64,000 nucleotides of DNA from positions 1 to 64,000 of the forward strand of contig NZ_JANFYN010000002.1 of the NCBI RefSeq assembly GCF_024460475.1. Reading direction: 5' to 3'. Positions 37,693 through 47,199 of the stretch are shown in pieces (the first letter of the stretch is position 1; each line of letters opens with the position of its first letter). The position numbers and the translations under genes are program-made. Under the pieces are notes generated by a model. The model saw only the letters and a list, made by a program, of their open reading frames with translations. It did not search any database and was not told the origin of the DNA. This DNA comes from Holdemanella sp. MSK.7.32. Its GTDB lineage: Bacteria > Bacillota_I > Bacilli_A > Erysipelotrichales > Erysipelotrichaceae.

Positions 37693-38196
37693 CTAAATGA
37701 ATAATAGTAAGCCTAGTAGGGAAAAGAAGGCATAAATTCGTTTTGATGAATTATCATAATACAAATAATATAAGCCAATTACTGCCATTGCAAAAATAGC
37801 ACCAATACATAAAGATCCTATAATGCTTCCATGACCAGAAATATAAACACATGCCGCAACAAAGATCATACATACTAAGGAAATTTTATCTGCTTTTCTA
37901 TCTTGTCTAAAACTTTCCATTTTGTATACATCTAAATTGTGAATAATATTTGTGACTTCTTCATTCGAATAATTCAAACTCTTTTTACATGATATCAATT
38001 CAGCCACAGAAACATGCAAAGATTCAGATAGGGCAGGTAACAATTGAATGTCTGGATATCCTATTCCACGTTCCCATCGGCTAACAGCTTTATCTGTGAC
38101 ATGTAGCTGTTGAGCTAATTCCATTTGCGTCATATTGTTTTCTTTTCTTAACTTACAGATAAACATTCCCATATCTTTTGCGTTCACATATATCAC
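37693..38196 (-). CDS. XRE-type regulator with C-terminal membrane helices
   Basis: 167 residues: a Cro/C1 helix-turn-helix (about 11-65, MTQMELAQQLHVTDKAVSRW) and three C-terminal hydrophobic segments (about 105-120, 123-148, 153-167). Membrane-linked XRE proteins of this size are common in Firmicutes, with unknown signals. Starts at GTG 38196 or 38187, or ATG further in; the ribosome site is weak. Ends near 37693 close to the T-box promoter. Confidence 0.75.
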   Translation of the reverse strand: MIYVNAKDMGMFICKLRKENNMTQMELAQQLHVTDKAVSRWERGIGYPDIQLLPALSESLHVSVAELISCKKSLNYSNEEVTNIIHNLDVYKMESFRQDRKADKISLVCMIFVAACVYISGHGSIIGSLCIGAIFAMAVIGLYYLYYDNSSKRIYAFFSLLGLLLFI

Positions 38197-38293
38197 TTCT
38201 TTCTATAATAATTTATATACATTCCATCAAATTGGCAATCAACGTGTCGTTTATATAATGCTTTTGGGTTATTTCTATCTGATTTATCATATG

Positions 38294-38324
38294 AAAAAGG
38301 AGTAAAATCATAATTCTACTCCTT
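38294..38324 (-). terminator. Terminator of the gyrase operon
   Basis: AAGGAGTA (38324-38317) / TACTCCTT (38304-38297) on the minus strand, followed by a short T-run. It directly abuts a TCATATGA site at 38287-38294. Confidence 0.7.
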
Positions 38325-38331
38325 ACATGCT

Positions 38332-40800
38332 TTATTCTTCTGTGTTTCCTTCTGATTCTGCTTCAGGCTCTTCATGATCTACCAATGTCATACGCGTTAC
38401 TTTCGCATCTCCATTTAAGTTGATCAATCTTACACCTTGTGTATTTCTTCCGTAGATTCCTACATTCTCTAAAGCTACACGGATCATGATTCCATCACTC
38501 GCAACAATCATCGCATCTTCTTTACCAGTAACCGCACGCATACACATTAGCTTACCTGTCTTTTCTGTGATATTAATTGTGCTAACACCTTTTTTACCAC
38601 GAGAAGTCAAACGATAATCTTCGAACTTACTACGCTTACCATAACCATTTTCAGAAACAACAAGAACTGTATCACCTTCACTTGATAATGCAGCACCTAC
38701 AACTTCACTGCCATCACAATTGAATCCTAATACACCACTTGCACTACGTCCCATGATACGAACTTGATCTTCATTGAATCGAACAGCTTTACCATTTGAT
38801 CCAGAAATAATTACTTCGTCTTGCCCCGTAGTTAATTTCACAAAGCGTAACTCATCATCTGGTTTTAAACTAATCGCAATCTTACCATTACGATTGATAT
38901 TTTCAAATTCAGATACAGATGTACGTTTCACAATACCATTCTTTGTAACAAATAATAATGTTTCACTTTCATCATCCTTAGGAACAGCTACAAGAACATT
39001 TACTTTTTCACCTTTTTCCAAAGTCATTAAATTCACAATTGGAATTCCTTTAGATGTTCTAGATCCACTTGGAACATTGTATCCTTTTAATCGATATACA
39101 CGACCCTTATCTGTAAACAACAACAAGAAATCATGTGTTGACATCGAAATCATAGTATCGATAGAATCCTCTTCATTTAATGTCAATGATTTGATTCCAC
39201 GACCACCACGATTTTGAGCACGATATGTATCTACAAGCTGACGCTTAATATATCCAGACTCAGTTAATGTGATAATTACATCTTCCACTGGAATTAAGTC
39301 TTCATCTTCCATATCAACAGAAGCATCACTAATTTCAGTTCTTCTTTCATCACCATATTTCTGATCAATTTCAGTTAAATCGTCACGAATGATTTGAAGA
39401 ACACGATCATGATTTGCCAAGATATCCTTCAAATCTTCAATCGTTAATAATAATTGTTGATATTCATTTTCAATCTTATCTCGTTCCAATCCAGATAATC
39501 TTCTTAACTGCATAGCCAAGATTGCTTTTGCCTGAATCATACTCAATCCAAACGCATCACATAAATCTTGAGATAAACCGGCCTCATCTTTTTTTGAACT
39601 ACGAATCATATGAATAACTTCATCGATATGATCCATCGCAATTCGTAAACCTTCTAAGATATGTGCACGATCCTGTGCCTTCTTTAAATCAAACTGTGTT
39701 TTTCTTACAACTACATCAACCTGATGATCAATATAATCATGAATAATATCTTTTAAAGGCAATTGTTTAGGACGACCATTTTCAAGTGCCAACATATTGA
39801 TACCAAATGAAGTTTGAAGTGGTGTTAATCTAAATAACTGATTTAAAATTACTTCTTCCTGCGCATCCTTCTTTAGCTCCATTACAATACGAATACCTTC
39901 ACGGTTACTTTCATCATTTAAGTAAGTAACACCCTGAATAGCTTTATCACGAATTAAAGAAGCCATTTTAGTAATTAAGTTTGCCTTATTGACCTGATAA
40001 GGAATTTCATAGAAAATAATCTGTTTCTTTCCATTTGATAATTCTTCAACACGATACTTAGAACGAATCATAATGGATCCACGTCCTGTTTCAAATGCTT
40101 GACGAATACCTTTACGACCCAAAATGATTCCTCCAGTAGGGAAGTCCGGTCCTTTAATGACTTCCATCAATTGAGGAACCGTAATATCCGGATCATCCAT
40201 TACCGCAAAAATGGCTTGAATCGTTTCTGATAAATTATGAGGTGGAATATTTGTTGCCATACCAACCGCAATACCCACAGCACCGTTGATCAACAAGTTT
40301 GGAATACGACTCGGAAGCACAACTGGCTCGCTTTCTTCACCATCATAGTTTGGAATAAAATCGACCGTATCCTTTTGAATATCTCGCAGCATCTCCATAG
40401 AGATTTTTGACATACGAGCTTCCGTATAACGCATTGCCGCAGCTCCATCTCCATCTAGAGAACCAAAGTTTCCATGACCATCCACTAATGGATATCGATA
40501 CGAGAAATCCTGGGCCATACGAACCATCGCATCATATACAGCTGTATCCCCATGAGGGTGATACTTACCAATAACTTCACCAACAATACGTGCACTCTTC
40601 TTATGTGCAACACCTGAAGTAATTCCCAATTGATTCATCGCATGCAAAATACGACGATGAACTGGTTTCATACCATCACGAACATCTGGTAATGCACGTG
40701 AAACAATAACAGACATTGAATAATCTAGAAAGGCTGTACGCATTTCTTTGGATATTTCAACATCTTCTACATAGTCATATCGCTTATTTTCTTCTTCCAT
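38332..40800 (-). CDS. gyrA: DNA gyrase subunit A
   Basis: 822 residues. Catalytic tyrosine Tyr125 in AAMRYTEARM, and the C-terminal beta-pinwheel with its GyrA box QNRGGRG. In the quinolone-resistance region, HPHGDTAVYD has Thr86 where E. coli has Ser83. Some wild-type Gram-positive GyrA proteins carry Thr there, so this is not evidence of selected resistance. Twelve bases after gyrB. Confidence 0.97.
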   Translation of the reverse strand: MEEENKRYDYVEDVEISKEMRTAFLDYSMSVIVSRALPDVRDGMKPVHRRILHAMNQLGITSGVAHKKSARIVGEVIGKYHPHGDTAVYDAMVRMAQDFSYRYPLVDGHGNFGSLDGDGAAAMRYTEARMSKISMEMLRDIQKDTVDFIPNYDGEESEPVVLPSRIPNLLINGAVGIAVGMATNIPPHNLSETIQAIFAVMDDPDITVPQLMEVIKGPDFPTGGIILGRKGIRQAFETGRGSIMIRSKYRVEELSNGKKQIIFYEIPYQVNKANLITKMASLIRDKAIQGVTYLNDESNREGIRIVMELKKDAQEEVILNQLFRLTPLQTSFGINMLALENGRPKQLPLKDIIHDYIDHQVDVVVRKTQFDLKKAQDRAHILEGLRIAMDHIDEVIHMIRSSKKDEAGLSQDLCDAFGLSMIQAKAILAMQLRRLSGLERDKIENEYQQLLLTIEDLKDILANHDRVLQIIRDDLTEIDQKYGDERRTEISDASVDMEDEDLIPVEDVIITLTESGYIKRQLVDTYRAQNRGGRGIKSLTLNEEDSIDTMISMSTHDFLLLFTDKGRVYRLKGYNVPSGSRTSKGIPIVNLMTLEKGEKVNVLVAVPKDDESETLLFVTKNGIVKRTSVSEFENINRNGKIAISLKPDDELRFVKLTTGQDEVIISGSNGKAVRFNEDQVRIMGRSASGVLGFNCDGSEVVGAALSSEGDTVLVVSENGYGKRSKFEDYRLTSRGKKGVSTINITEKTGKLMCMRAVTGKEDAMIVASDGIMIRVALENVGIYGRNTQGVRLINLNGDAKVTRMTLVDHEEPEAESEGNTEE

Positions 40801-40812
40801 AAGGACCTCCTA

Positions 40813-42780
40813 CTAGTAATCCAAATTAGCGTATACAGCATTTTCCTGAATATATTCACGACGAGGCTCTACATCCTCACCCATCAACATATCAAATACA
40901 CTGTCCGCTTCCATCGCATCATCAATAGTGACACGTTTCAATACTCTATGATGTGGATCCATCGTTGTTTCCCACAACTGTTCTGCATCCATTTCCCCTA
41001 AACCTTTATAACGCTGAACTTTGTACCCATCTTTAAATTCTTCACGCAACTGATCCATTTCCTGTTCCTTATACGCATAGGCAATCTTTTTTCCTTTTTG
41101 CACCTTATATAAAGGAGGTTGTGCAATATAAACATATCCACCTTCAATAACAGGTTTCATAAAACGATATAAGAAAGTCAACATCAATGTACAAATATGA
41201 CTACCATCGACATCGGCATCGGTCATAATAACAATTTTGTGATAACGTAATTTTGATACATCTACATCTTCTTGAATTCCACATCCAAAAGCAGTAATCA
41301 TACTACGAATTTCCTGGTTTTCAAAAATACGATGCGTTCTAGCTTTTTCAACATTTAAAATCTTACCACGCAAAGGTAAAATAGCTTGTGTTTTCGCGTC
41401 ACGACCTTGTTTCGCGCTGCCCCCGGCAGAATCACCTTCGACGATATAGATTTCACATTCACTTGCATCTTTACTTGAACAATCCGTTAATTTACCTGGT
41501 AATGAACTAATTCCATCCAACGCAGATTTACGACGTGTTAATTCACGAGCTTTTTTTGCCGCAATTCTTGCCTTGCTAGCAATTTCTGCCTTTTCTACAA
41601 TAGCCTTGGCAATATCTGGATTTTCTAAGAAGAAACGATTGATCTGTTCACCCGCAATATTTGAAACAATCTTACGAACTTCACTATTTCCTAATTTTGT
41701 CTTTGTCTGTCCTTCATACTGAGGATCCGGGTGCTTAACGGAAATAATTGCAACCAATCCCTCTTTAACATCATCCTGAGATAAACTTTCATCCTTTTTG
41801 ATCATATTATTATTTTTCGCATAGGCATTAATACAACGAGTCAAAGCCATTCTGAAACCATCTTCATGATATCCACCTTCATGCGTATGAATATTATTAC
41901 AGAAAGAATAAATACTAGATTGATAGCCATCGTTATATTGCAAAGCAACTTCTGCAAGAATACCATCCTGCAATCCCTCTACATAAATGACTTTATCACT
42001 GATTGTACTCTTATTCTTATTTAAGAATTGTACATACTCAATAATTCCACCCTCATATTTATAGTCATTACTTGGACCATCTGATGTTCTTTTATCTGTT
42101 AAAGTTAAACGTATATCCTTATTTAAGAATGCAAGCTGGCGCAGACGAGAATTCAACGTTTCATAATCATAAACTGTTGTATCCTTAAAAATCGTTGGAT
42201 CTGCTTTAAAACGAACTAAAGTACCTGTTTCTTCTGTTGTACCAATAATTTTTAAAGGCTCCACCGCATGTCCACCATTTTCAAAACGAATAAAATAGAT
42301 TTTACCATCCTGATAAACAGTAACCTCTAACCATTCACTCAACGCATTAACGACACTGGCACCAACACCATGCAAACCTCCGGAAACCTTATAAGCGCCT
42401 CCGCCAAATTTACCACCTGCATGTAATACCGTCATAATTGTTTCTACTGCGCTAATTCCTGTCTTTTCATGAATTCCAACTGGCATACCACGCCCATTAT
42501 CACGCACTGCAATTACGTCACCAGGTTCAATTGTCACATCAATTCGATTCGCAAAACCAGCCAAGGCCTCATCAATACCATTATCCACAATTTCCCAAAC
42601 TAGATGGTGAAGTCCACGTACAGAAGTGGAACCAATATACATACCTGGTCTCAAACGAACCGCTTCTAACCCTTCTAACACCTGAATATCATCCGCTGTA
42701 TACGAATGTTCTACTTGTGTAGCTTGTGTTTCTAATTCTTCAAATTCAAGAATCTCTTTTTGTAATTCATCCTGACTCAT
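40813..42780 (-). CDS. gyrB: DNA gyrase subunit B
   Basis: 655 residues. GHKL ATPase (EIVDNGIDEA, RDNGRGMPVG), Toprim (EGDSAGGSA, DADVDGSHI), and C-terminal tail. Includes a perfect TTATCCACA (42591-42599), a coding accident at VDNG that is common in gyrB. Overlaps recF by four bases. Confidence 0.97.
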   Translation of the reverse strand: MSQDELQKEILEFEELETQATQVEHSYTADDIQVLEGLEAVRLRPGMYIGSTSVRGLHHLVWEIVDNGIDEALAGFANRIDVTIEPGDVIAVRDNGRGMPVGIHEKTGISAVETIMTVLHAGGKFGGGAYKVSGGLHGVGASVVNALSEWLEVTVYQDGKIYFIRFENGGHAVEPLKIIGTTEETGTLVRFKADPTIFKDTTVYDYETLNSRLRQLAFLNKDIRLTLTDKRTSDGPSNDYKYEGGIIEYVQFLNKNKSTISDKVIYVEGLQDGILAEVALQYNDGYQSSIYSFCNNIHTHEGGYHEDGFRMALTRCINAYAKNNNMIKKDESLSQDDVKEGLVAIISVKHPDPQYEGQTKTKLGNSEVRKIVSNIAGEQINRFFLENPDIAKAIVEKAEIASKARIAAKKARELTRRKSALDGISSLPGKLTDCSSKDASECEIYIVEGDSAGGSAKQGRDAKTQAILPLRGKILNVEKARTHRIFENQEIRSMITAFGCGIQEDVDVSKLRYHKIVIMTDADVDGSHICTLMLTFLYRFMKPVIEGGYVYIAQPPLYKVQKGKKIAYAYKEQEMDQLREEFKDGYKVQRYKGLGEMDAEQLWETTMDPHHRVLKRVTIDDAMEADSVFDMLMGEDVEPRREYIQENAVYANLDY

Positions 42781-43856
42781 TTGTAGACCTCCTTGATTCT
42801 CCCTTGTTCTATATCATAGAATCGAACTTCACGATTCCAATGCATATTCAATCGTTCTGTTGTTGTTATAAAAATCTGCATATCATTAGGAAGCTTTTCA
42901 ATTAATTGTCGCTTTCTAAGATTATCCAGTTCACTAAATACGTCATCCAATAATAAAATTGGATATTGCCCACTCTTTTCAAAAATAATTTGGGCTAACC
43001 CCAATTTAAGTGCCAGTACAAAACTTCTTTTCTGCCCCTGACTAGCCACTTCACATACAGGTTTTCCATTCAATTCAAATAAAATATCATCCCTGTGAAT
43101 TCCAATCAAAGTCTGATGATATTTTTTTTCTTTTTCAAAAACCTTGGCATAAGCTTCCTTCATATCTCCATCCAAATCAATAAACGTTATATACTTAGCA
43201 TCTATATATTCTTTTTCATTTGAAAAGAATGGATATAGCTCACGCGCTTTTATCATCAAAGAATTCAAAAATTCATTTCTTTGTTTCATAATGATTTTTT
43301 GAACATCTATCATCTGATCCAAATAAATTTGAACTAAACACTCATCCACTTTACTCTGTTTCAAAGCTTGATTTCTCTGCTTTAAAATTTTTTGATACGA
43401 AGATAACGTAACCGTATACGTTTTTGACAATTTCATTAACTCCATATCAATAAATCGTCTTCGATTTTTTGGAGATGAAGTAAATAAAGATAAATCGTCT
43501 GGACAAAATAAGATTGCATTTTCAATTCCAATAAAATCGGAATACTTCTTAACTGGATTTTGAAAACGAAACAAATGCTTTTTTTGATGATCCACGATCA
43601 CTTTCAATTCTTCTTTTCTGTGATTAGACTCCACCGTTGCCTGAACACAAAATTCATTGCACCCATGCATGATCATACTGTCCAATTGATTTGTTCGAAA
43701 CGAACGCAAATGACTTAAAAAATAAATAGCTTCAATTAAGTTCGTTTTGCCCTGTGCGTTTTTTCCATATAAAAAATGAATGCATTTTGGTGTAAAAGAA
43801 AAAGACATGGTTTCATAATTACGGAAATGAAAACATGTCAGTTTTTCAACATTCAT
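42777..43856 (-). CDS. recF: DNA replication and repair protein RecF
   Basis: 359 residues, SMC-like ABC ATPase. Walker A GKNAQGKTNL, signature near VASQGQKRS, Walker B PILLLDDVFSELD. Helps load RecA on gapped DNA. Four-base overlaps with yaaA and gyrB show a tightly coupled yaaA-recF-gyrB-gyrA operon. Confidence 0.95.
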   Translation of the reverse strand: MNVEKLTCFHFRNYETMSFSFTPKCIHFLYGKNAQGKTNLIEAIYFLSHLRSFRTNQLDSMIMHGCNEFCVQATVESNHRKEELKVIVDHQKKHLFRFQNPVKKYSDFIGIENAILFCPDDLSLFTSSPKNRRRFIDMELMKLSKTYTVTLSSYQKILKQRNQALKQSKVDECLVQIYLDQMIDVQKIIMKQRNEFLNSLMIKARELYPFFSNEKEYIDAKYITFIDLDGDMKEAYAKVFEKEKKYHQTLIGIHRDDILFELNGKPVCEVASQGQKRSFVLALKLGLAQIIFEKSGQYPILLLDDVFSELDNLRKRQLIEKLPNDMQIFITTTERLNMHWNREVRFYDIEQGRIKEVYK

Positions 43857-44056
43857 TTCACTTCAATCCTTATTCCATTAGTTTCTACAATATCTCCATG
43901 GTAGATCTTTTTTCCACGACGATTTTCATTAACGCCGTTGACTAATACTTCCATGTTTGCTAAATATTCCTTGGCCTGTCCACCACTATAGACAACATCG
44001 CAAGCTTTTAGCAATTGTGCTAATGTAATATACTCATCTTTAAGTTCAAATTCCAT
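43853..44056 (-). CDS. yaaA: S4-domain RNA-binding protein YaaA
   Basis: 67 residues, almost entirely an S4 fold with LAQLLKACDVVYSGGQAK and VLVNGVNENRRGKKI. Always beside recF in Firmicutes; likely associated with ribosome assembly, function not settled. Confidence 0.9.
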   Translation of the reverse strand: MEFELKDEYITLAQLLKACDVVYSGGQAKEYLANMEVLVNGVNENRRGKKIYHGDIVETNGIRIEVK

Positions 44057-44127
44057 GAAAATACCTCTTTTCGCACTATAATTATATCATAAAACGACAT
44101 AAATAGCTATGCGTACAGAGATACCGA

Positions 44128-44164
44128 TATAAAAAGAAACCGTTTAAAACGAGTTTAAACGGCA
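44128..44164 (-). terminator. Terminator of dnaN
   Basis: GCCGTTTAAA-CTCG-TTTTAAACGG on the minus strand, then TTTCTTTTTAT. Separates dnaN from the yaaA-recF-gyrBA operon. Confidence 0.8.
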
Positions 44165-44170
44165 TTTTCT

Positions 44171-45289
44171 TTAATCATAACTACGAATTGGCACTAAAAT
44201 CATTAAGACTGAAGCATCTTCCGGATTTGATACCTTGATAGGCTTCATAAATCCAGAAAATTCAATTAATACTTTTTCACATCCCAATGCCTTGATTGCA
44301 TCCAACATATATGTACCATTACATGTCAATGAAATATCTTCTCCTTCATATTCACACTTAGTCAATACTTCATCAGAGTTTCCAATTTCACTTGAATACG
44401 TCTTAACATGAGTTTCTGCAGTTGAACATTCCAATTTAATTAAATGTACTTTATCATTACGAATGAAGTTAGTACGATCAATTGTACCTGCAATTTCATA
44501 TGAATCCACCAACATCTTAGATACACAACTTGTAGGAATAATTCTTTGTACATCTGGGAAAGTTCCATCAATTAAACGAGTTTGGATAATTGTTTTATCA
44601 AATACAAACTGTGCTTTTTTAGAATCTGCATAAATATCGATTGTATCATCATCCGAAACAGAGCGAACAACCTCAGTTAAAGATTTACTAGGAATTGTGA
44701 TATTAAAATCTTGACTTGAATTCAATTCAATGGTTTTTCTAGCTAAACGATATGAATCTGTTCCAGAACAATACAACATATTACCTTGTGAATTGAAGTT
44801 TACCCCCGTTAATACCGGACGTTGATCTTTGTCGCTGCACGCAAATGCAGTCTGAGAAACGATTGATTTTAAATCTGTTGCCTTCAATACAAAATGATGA
44901 TTAGGTTGTGTAAAATCAATATCAGGATATTCATTAGAACGAATACCATTTAAGTTAAATTGACCATTATCACTAGAAATACGAACTAAAGAGTAGTCAA
45001 TGACTTCAATTTCAATATTTTTACAATCCAACTTACGAACAATTTCTAACAAATACTTAGAATCAATAATAATAGATCCTTCTTCTTCAATATCTAAATT
45101 ATTCAATTCACCAGGAACAATTACAGTACGAATGGATATATTTGAATCACTACCAGTTAAAATCATTGAACCATCTTTTAAATCAATACAAATACCTGAT
45201 AGTGCAGGTAATGGAGAAAAGACACTAATAGCTCTAGAAACAATAGATAGCTTGTCATAAAAATATTTTCGATCAATAGAAAAATGCAT
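44171..45289 (-). CDS. dnaN: DNA polymerase III beta subunit (sliding clamp)
   Basis: 372 residues, three tandem clamp domains of about 120 residues, ending with MILVPIRSYD near the C-terminus (normally MxPxR). AAAGGAGG precedes the ATG. The complete ring dimer holds Pol III, and other partners, on DNA. Confidence 0.96.
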   Translation of the reverse strand: MHFSIDRKYFYDKLSIVSRAISVFSPLPALSGICIDLKDGSMILTGSDSNISIRTVIVPGELNNLDIEEEGSIIIDSKYLLEIVRKLDCKNIEIEVIDYSLVRISSDNGQFNLNGIRSNEYPDIDFTQPNHHFVLKATDLKSIVSQTAFACSDKDQRPVLTGVNFNSQGNMLYCSGTDSYRLARKTIELNSSQDFNITIPSKSLTEVVRSVSDDDTIDIYADSKKAQFVFDKTIIQTRLIDGTFPDVQRIIPTSCVSKMLVDSYEIAGTIDRTNFIRNDKVHLIKLECSTAETHVKTYSSEIGNSDEVLTKCEYEGEDISLTCNGTYMLDAIKALGCEKVLIEFSGFMKPIKVSNPEDASVLMILVPIRSYD

Positions 45290-45434
45290 AAAATCCTCCT
45301 TTTATTAATATATTTATATATAAATTATAATATAAGGGACTGTATAAGTGTGTAAAAATTGCACAGACCCTTTAAAATACGTATTCTACGCTAATTTTTT
45401 GGATGTGGATTCCATGAGGAATACAGTGTATAAA
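45290..45434. promoter_or_regulatory. dnaA-dnaN spacer with DnaA-box-like sites
   Basis: Contains ACTGTATAA (45339-45347, reverse TTATACAGT) and AGTGTATAA (45425-45433, reverse TTATACACT), each one base off TTATNCACA or similar. A hairpin AAGGGACTGT / ACAGACCCTT spans 45334-45372. Together with 46803-47199 this suggests a two-part origin around dnaA. Confidence 0.5.
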
Positions 45435-46802
45435 TTAAGAATCCAAAGTGCTACGAATTTTTTCAACAGCTGTTTTAAAAGCTTCATCTTTTTGAATTAA
45501 TTTCTTAGCACGCTCATACGAACTAGAAATTGTCGTATGATCACGACCCCCTAATTCTTGCCCAATAGATACATAAGATTTATGAAGCAAGTCTCTAGAT
45601 AAGTAAACACAGATATGTCTTGCGTTCGCAATAAATTTTTGACGACATTTACCCTCTAAATCCTTGTAAGATAAGCCATAAAAACGTGTTACAGCCTTCT
45701 TTATCTTTTTGATTGTTAATTCATCCGATTGCGATACAATAGGCTCTTTAACTAATACTTTACGCGTAAAATCCATATCGATTACATCTGGATTAAATAG
45801 TGTCGCATTAAATATCAAGCGATTTAAAGTCCCCTCTAGATTTCTTACGTCATTTGAATATTTACCAGCTAAATAATCAATAACATCTTCGCTCATATTC
45901 ACACTTTCTTCACGACCTTCGATTTTCTTCTTTAAAATCGCTTTGCTAGTTTCGAATTCTGGTTTAGAAATACTGATTGTAAGCCCAGAAACAAAGCGTG
46001 AAATTAAACGAGACTGTAATCCACTAATTTCACTAGGATGCATATCACTTGTGATAATAATCTGTGTATTCTTTTGAATCAACTGATTATAGACAGTGAA
46101 GAATATTTCCTGACTGCTAGAATGTTGCTGCAAATTTTGAATATCATCAATTAAGAAATAATCACAGTCTAGAAGTTGTTCCTTGACTCTTTCTACAGTA
46201 TTGCCATGAACATTTTTGGTTTTCATAGCTTCAATCAATAAAGAAACTAAATCTCCACTATACATATAAATTACTTTACATTCAGGATGTTCCTTAGCTA
46301 GATAATTTCCCATCGCATGTAGTAAATGGGTTTTACCTAAGCCAGAATTACCATACAACATAAGGGGATTGAAGGGATGAGAAGTCGTTTGTGTACAACA
46401 AGCTAAACATGCGGCATAAGCCTCCGCATTAGAATTACCTTCGACAAAATTTTCAAATGTATAAGAAGGATTGAATTTATTTTCTAATAAAACATTCGTT
46501 CTTTGTTTGACAACCTCTTCAGGCATCATCTTTTCCATTTCTCTTTGGTGGATAAACTGAATTGTTAATGTATCGCCCCAGACCTCACTTAAAGTGGATT
46601 CAAACAGTTCTTTTTCTTTCTGTTTCTTTAAAATACTAAAAGTGATTGTAGAACGATAGGCTACATAAGCTATATTATCCTCTATTTTAAATAGAGTGGT
46701 TTTTGAAATCCATGAATTGAATGTATGACTATCAAAATAGTTGGATTCTTGTATTTTTTGTAAAGTTTCATTCCATATCGATGCATAAGACATGGTAGAC
46801 AT
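45435..46802 (-). CDS. dnaA: Chromosomal replication initiator DnaA
   Basis: 455 residues. Domain I (1-80), AAA+ domain with Walker A GNSGLGKTH (151-159), FLIDDIQ Walker B, and domain IV with DnaA signature GGRDHTTISSSYERA for box binding. GGAGGTT seven bases upstream marks ATG 46802. Reads away from oriC. Confidence 0.97.
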   Translation of the reverse strand: MSTMSYASIWNETLQKIQESNYFDSHTFNSWISKTTLFKIEDNIAYVAYRSTITFSILKKQKEKELFESTLSEVWGDTLTIQFIHQREMEKMMPEEVVKQRTNVLLENKFNPSYTFENFVEGNSNAEAYAACLACCTQTTSHPFNPLMLYGNSGLGKTHLLHAMGNYLAKEHPECKVIYMYSGDLVSLLIEAMKTKNVHGNTVERVKEQLLDCDYFLIDDIQNLQQHSSSQEIFFTVYNQLIQKNTQIIITSDMHPSEISGLQSRLISRFVSGLTISISKPEFETSKAILKKKIEGREESVNMSEDVIDYLAGKYSNDVRNLEGTLNRLIFNATLFNPDVIDMDFTRKVLVKEPIVSQSDELTIKKIKKAVTRFYGLSYKDLEGKCRQKFIANARHICVYLSRDLLHKSYVSIGQELGGRDHTTISSSYERAKKLIQKDEAFKTAVEKIRSTLDS

Positions 46803-47199
46803 AGTAAAACCTCCTTGCAGTATTACTATTATACACGATTTTTACACTTATCCCCATTTATTCTTTTGGGATAAATTTTTTCCCAATGTGGACTTATGTG
46901 CAAAAAAAATGAACAAAATCGGGATAACTCACTTTATATTCATATTAAATACATAGAGAATTATTGATAAACAAAGGCTCTCAATGACTTTTCCCAAGTT
47001 ATACAGAGAATGAATTTAGAATGCCTTTATCCACTGTATAACTTATGATTTTATATACATTTTATATGTATATTTTGAATTAAAATAAAATAGAATACAG
47101 ATCCATGTATATAATATGTGGATAATATATAGACCATTTTGTGTAAAACTAATAAAATGTTATAATGAAGTGCAGGAATATAAAGGGGTATAAAAGTAT
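46803..47199. other. oriC: Chromosomal replication origin (oriC)
   Basis: 397 noncoding bases between dnaA and the first plus-strand gene. DnaA boxes: perfect TTATCCACA on the minus strand (47117-47125), TTATCCACT (47027-47035), TTATCCCCA (46848-46856), TTATACACG (46829-46837), TTATACAGA (46999-47007), and ACTGTATAA (47033-47041) overlapping the second box. A very AT-rich stretch (47041-47098) between boxes is a candidate unwinding element. Gene orientation flips here. Confidence 0.9.
47139..47166 (+). promoter_or_regulatory. Promoter of the FemABX genes
   Basis: TTGTGT (47139-47144), 16-base spacer, TATAAT (47161-47166). Right at the edge of oriC. Confidence 0.55.

Noticed and set aside
38332..40800. 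Thr86 in GyrA as acquired quinolone resistance
   Set aside because: Thr at this position is wild type in some Gram-positive GyrA proteins; no comparison strain is available.
42591..42599. Perfect DnaA box TTATCCACA inside gyrB
   Set aside because: Produced by the conserved VDN codons; isolated and distant from oriC, so no origin role is claimed.
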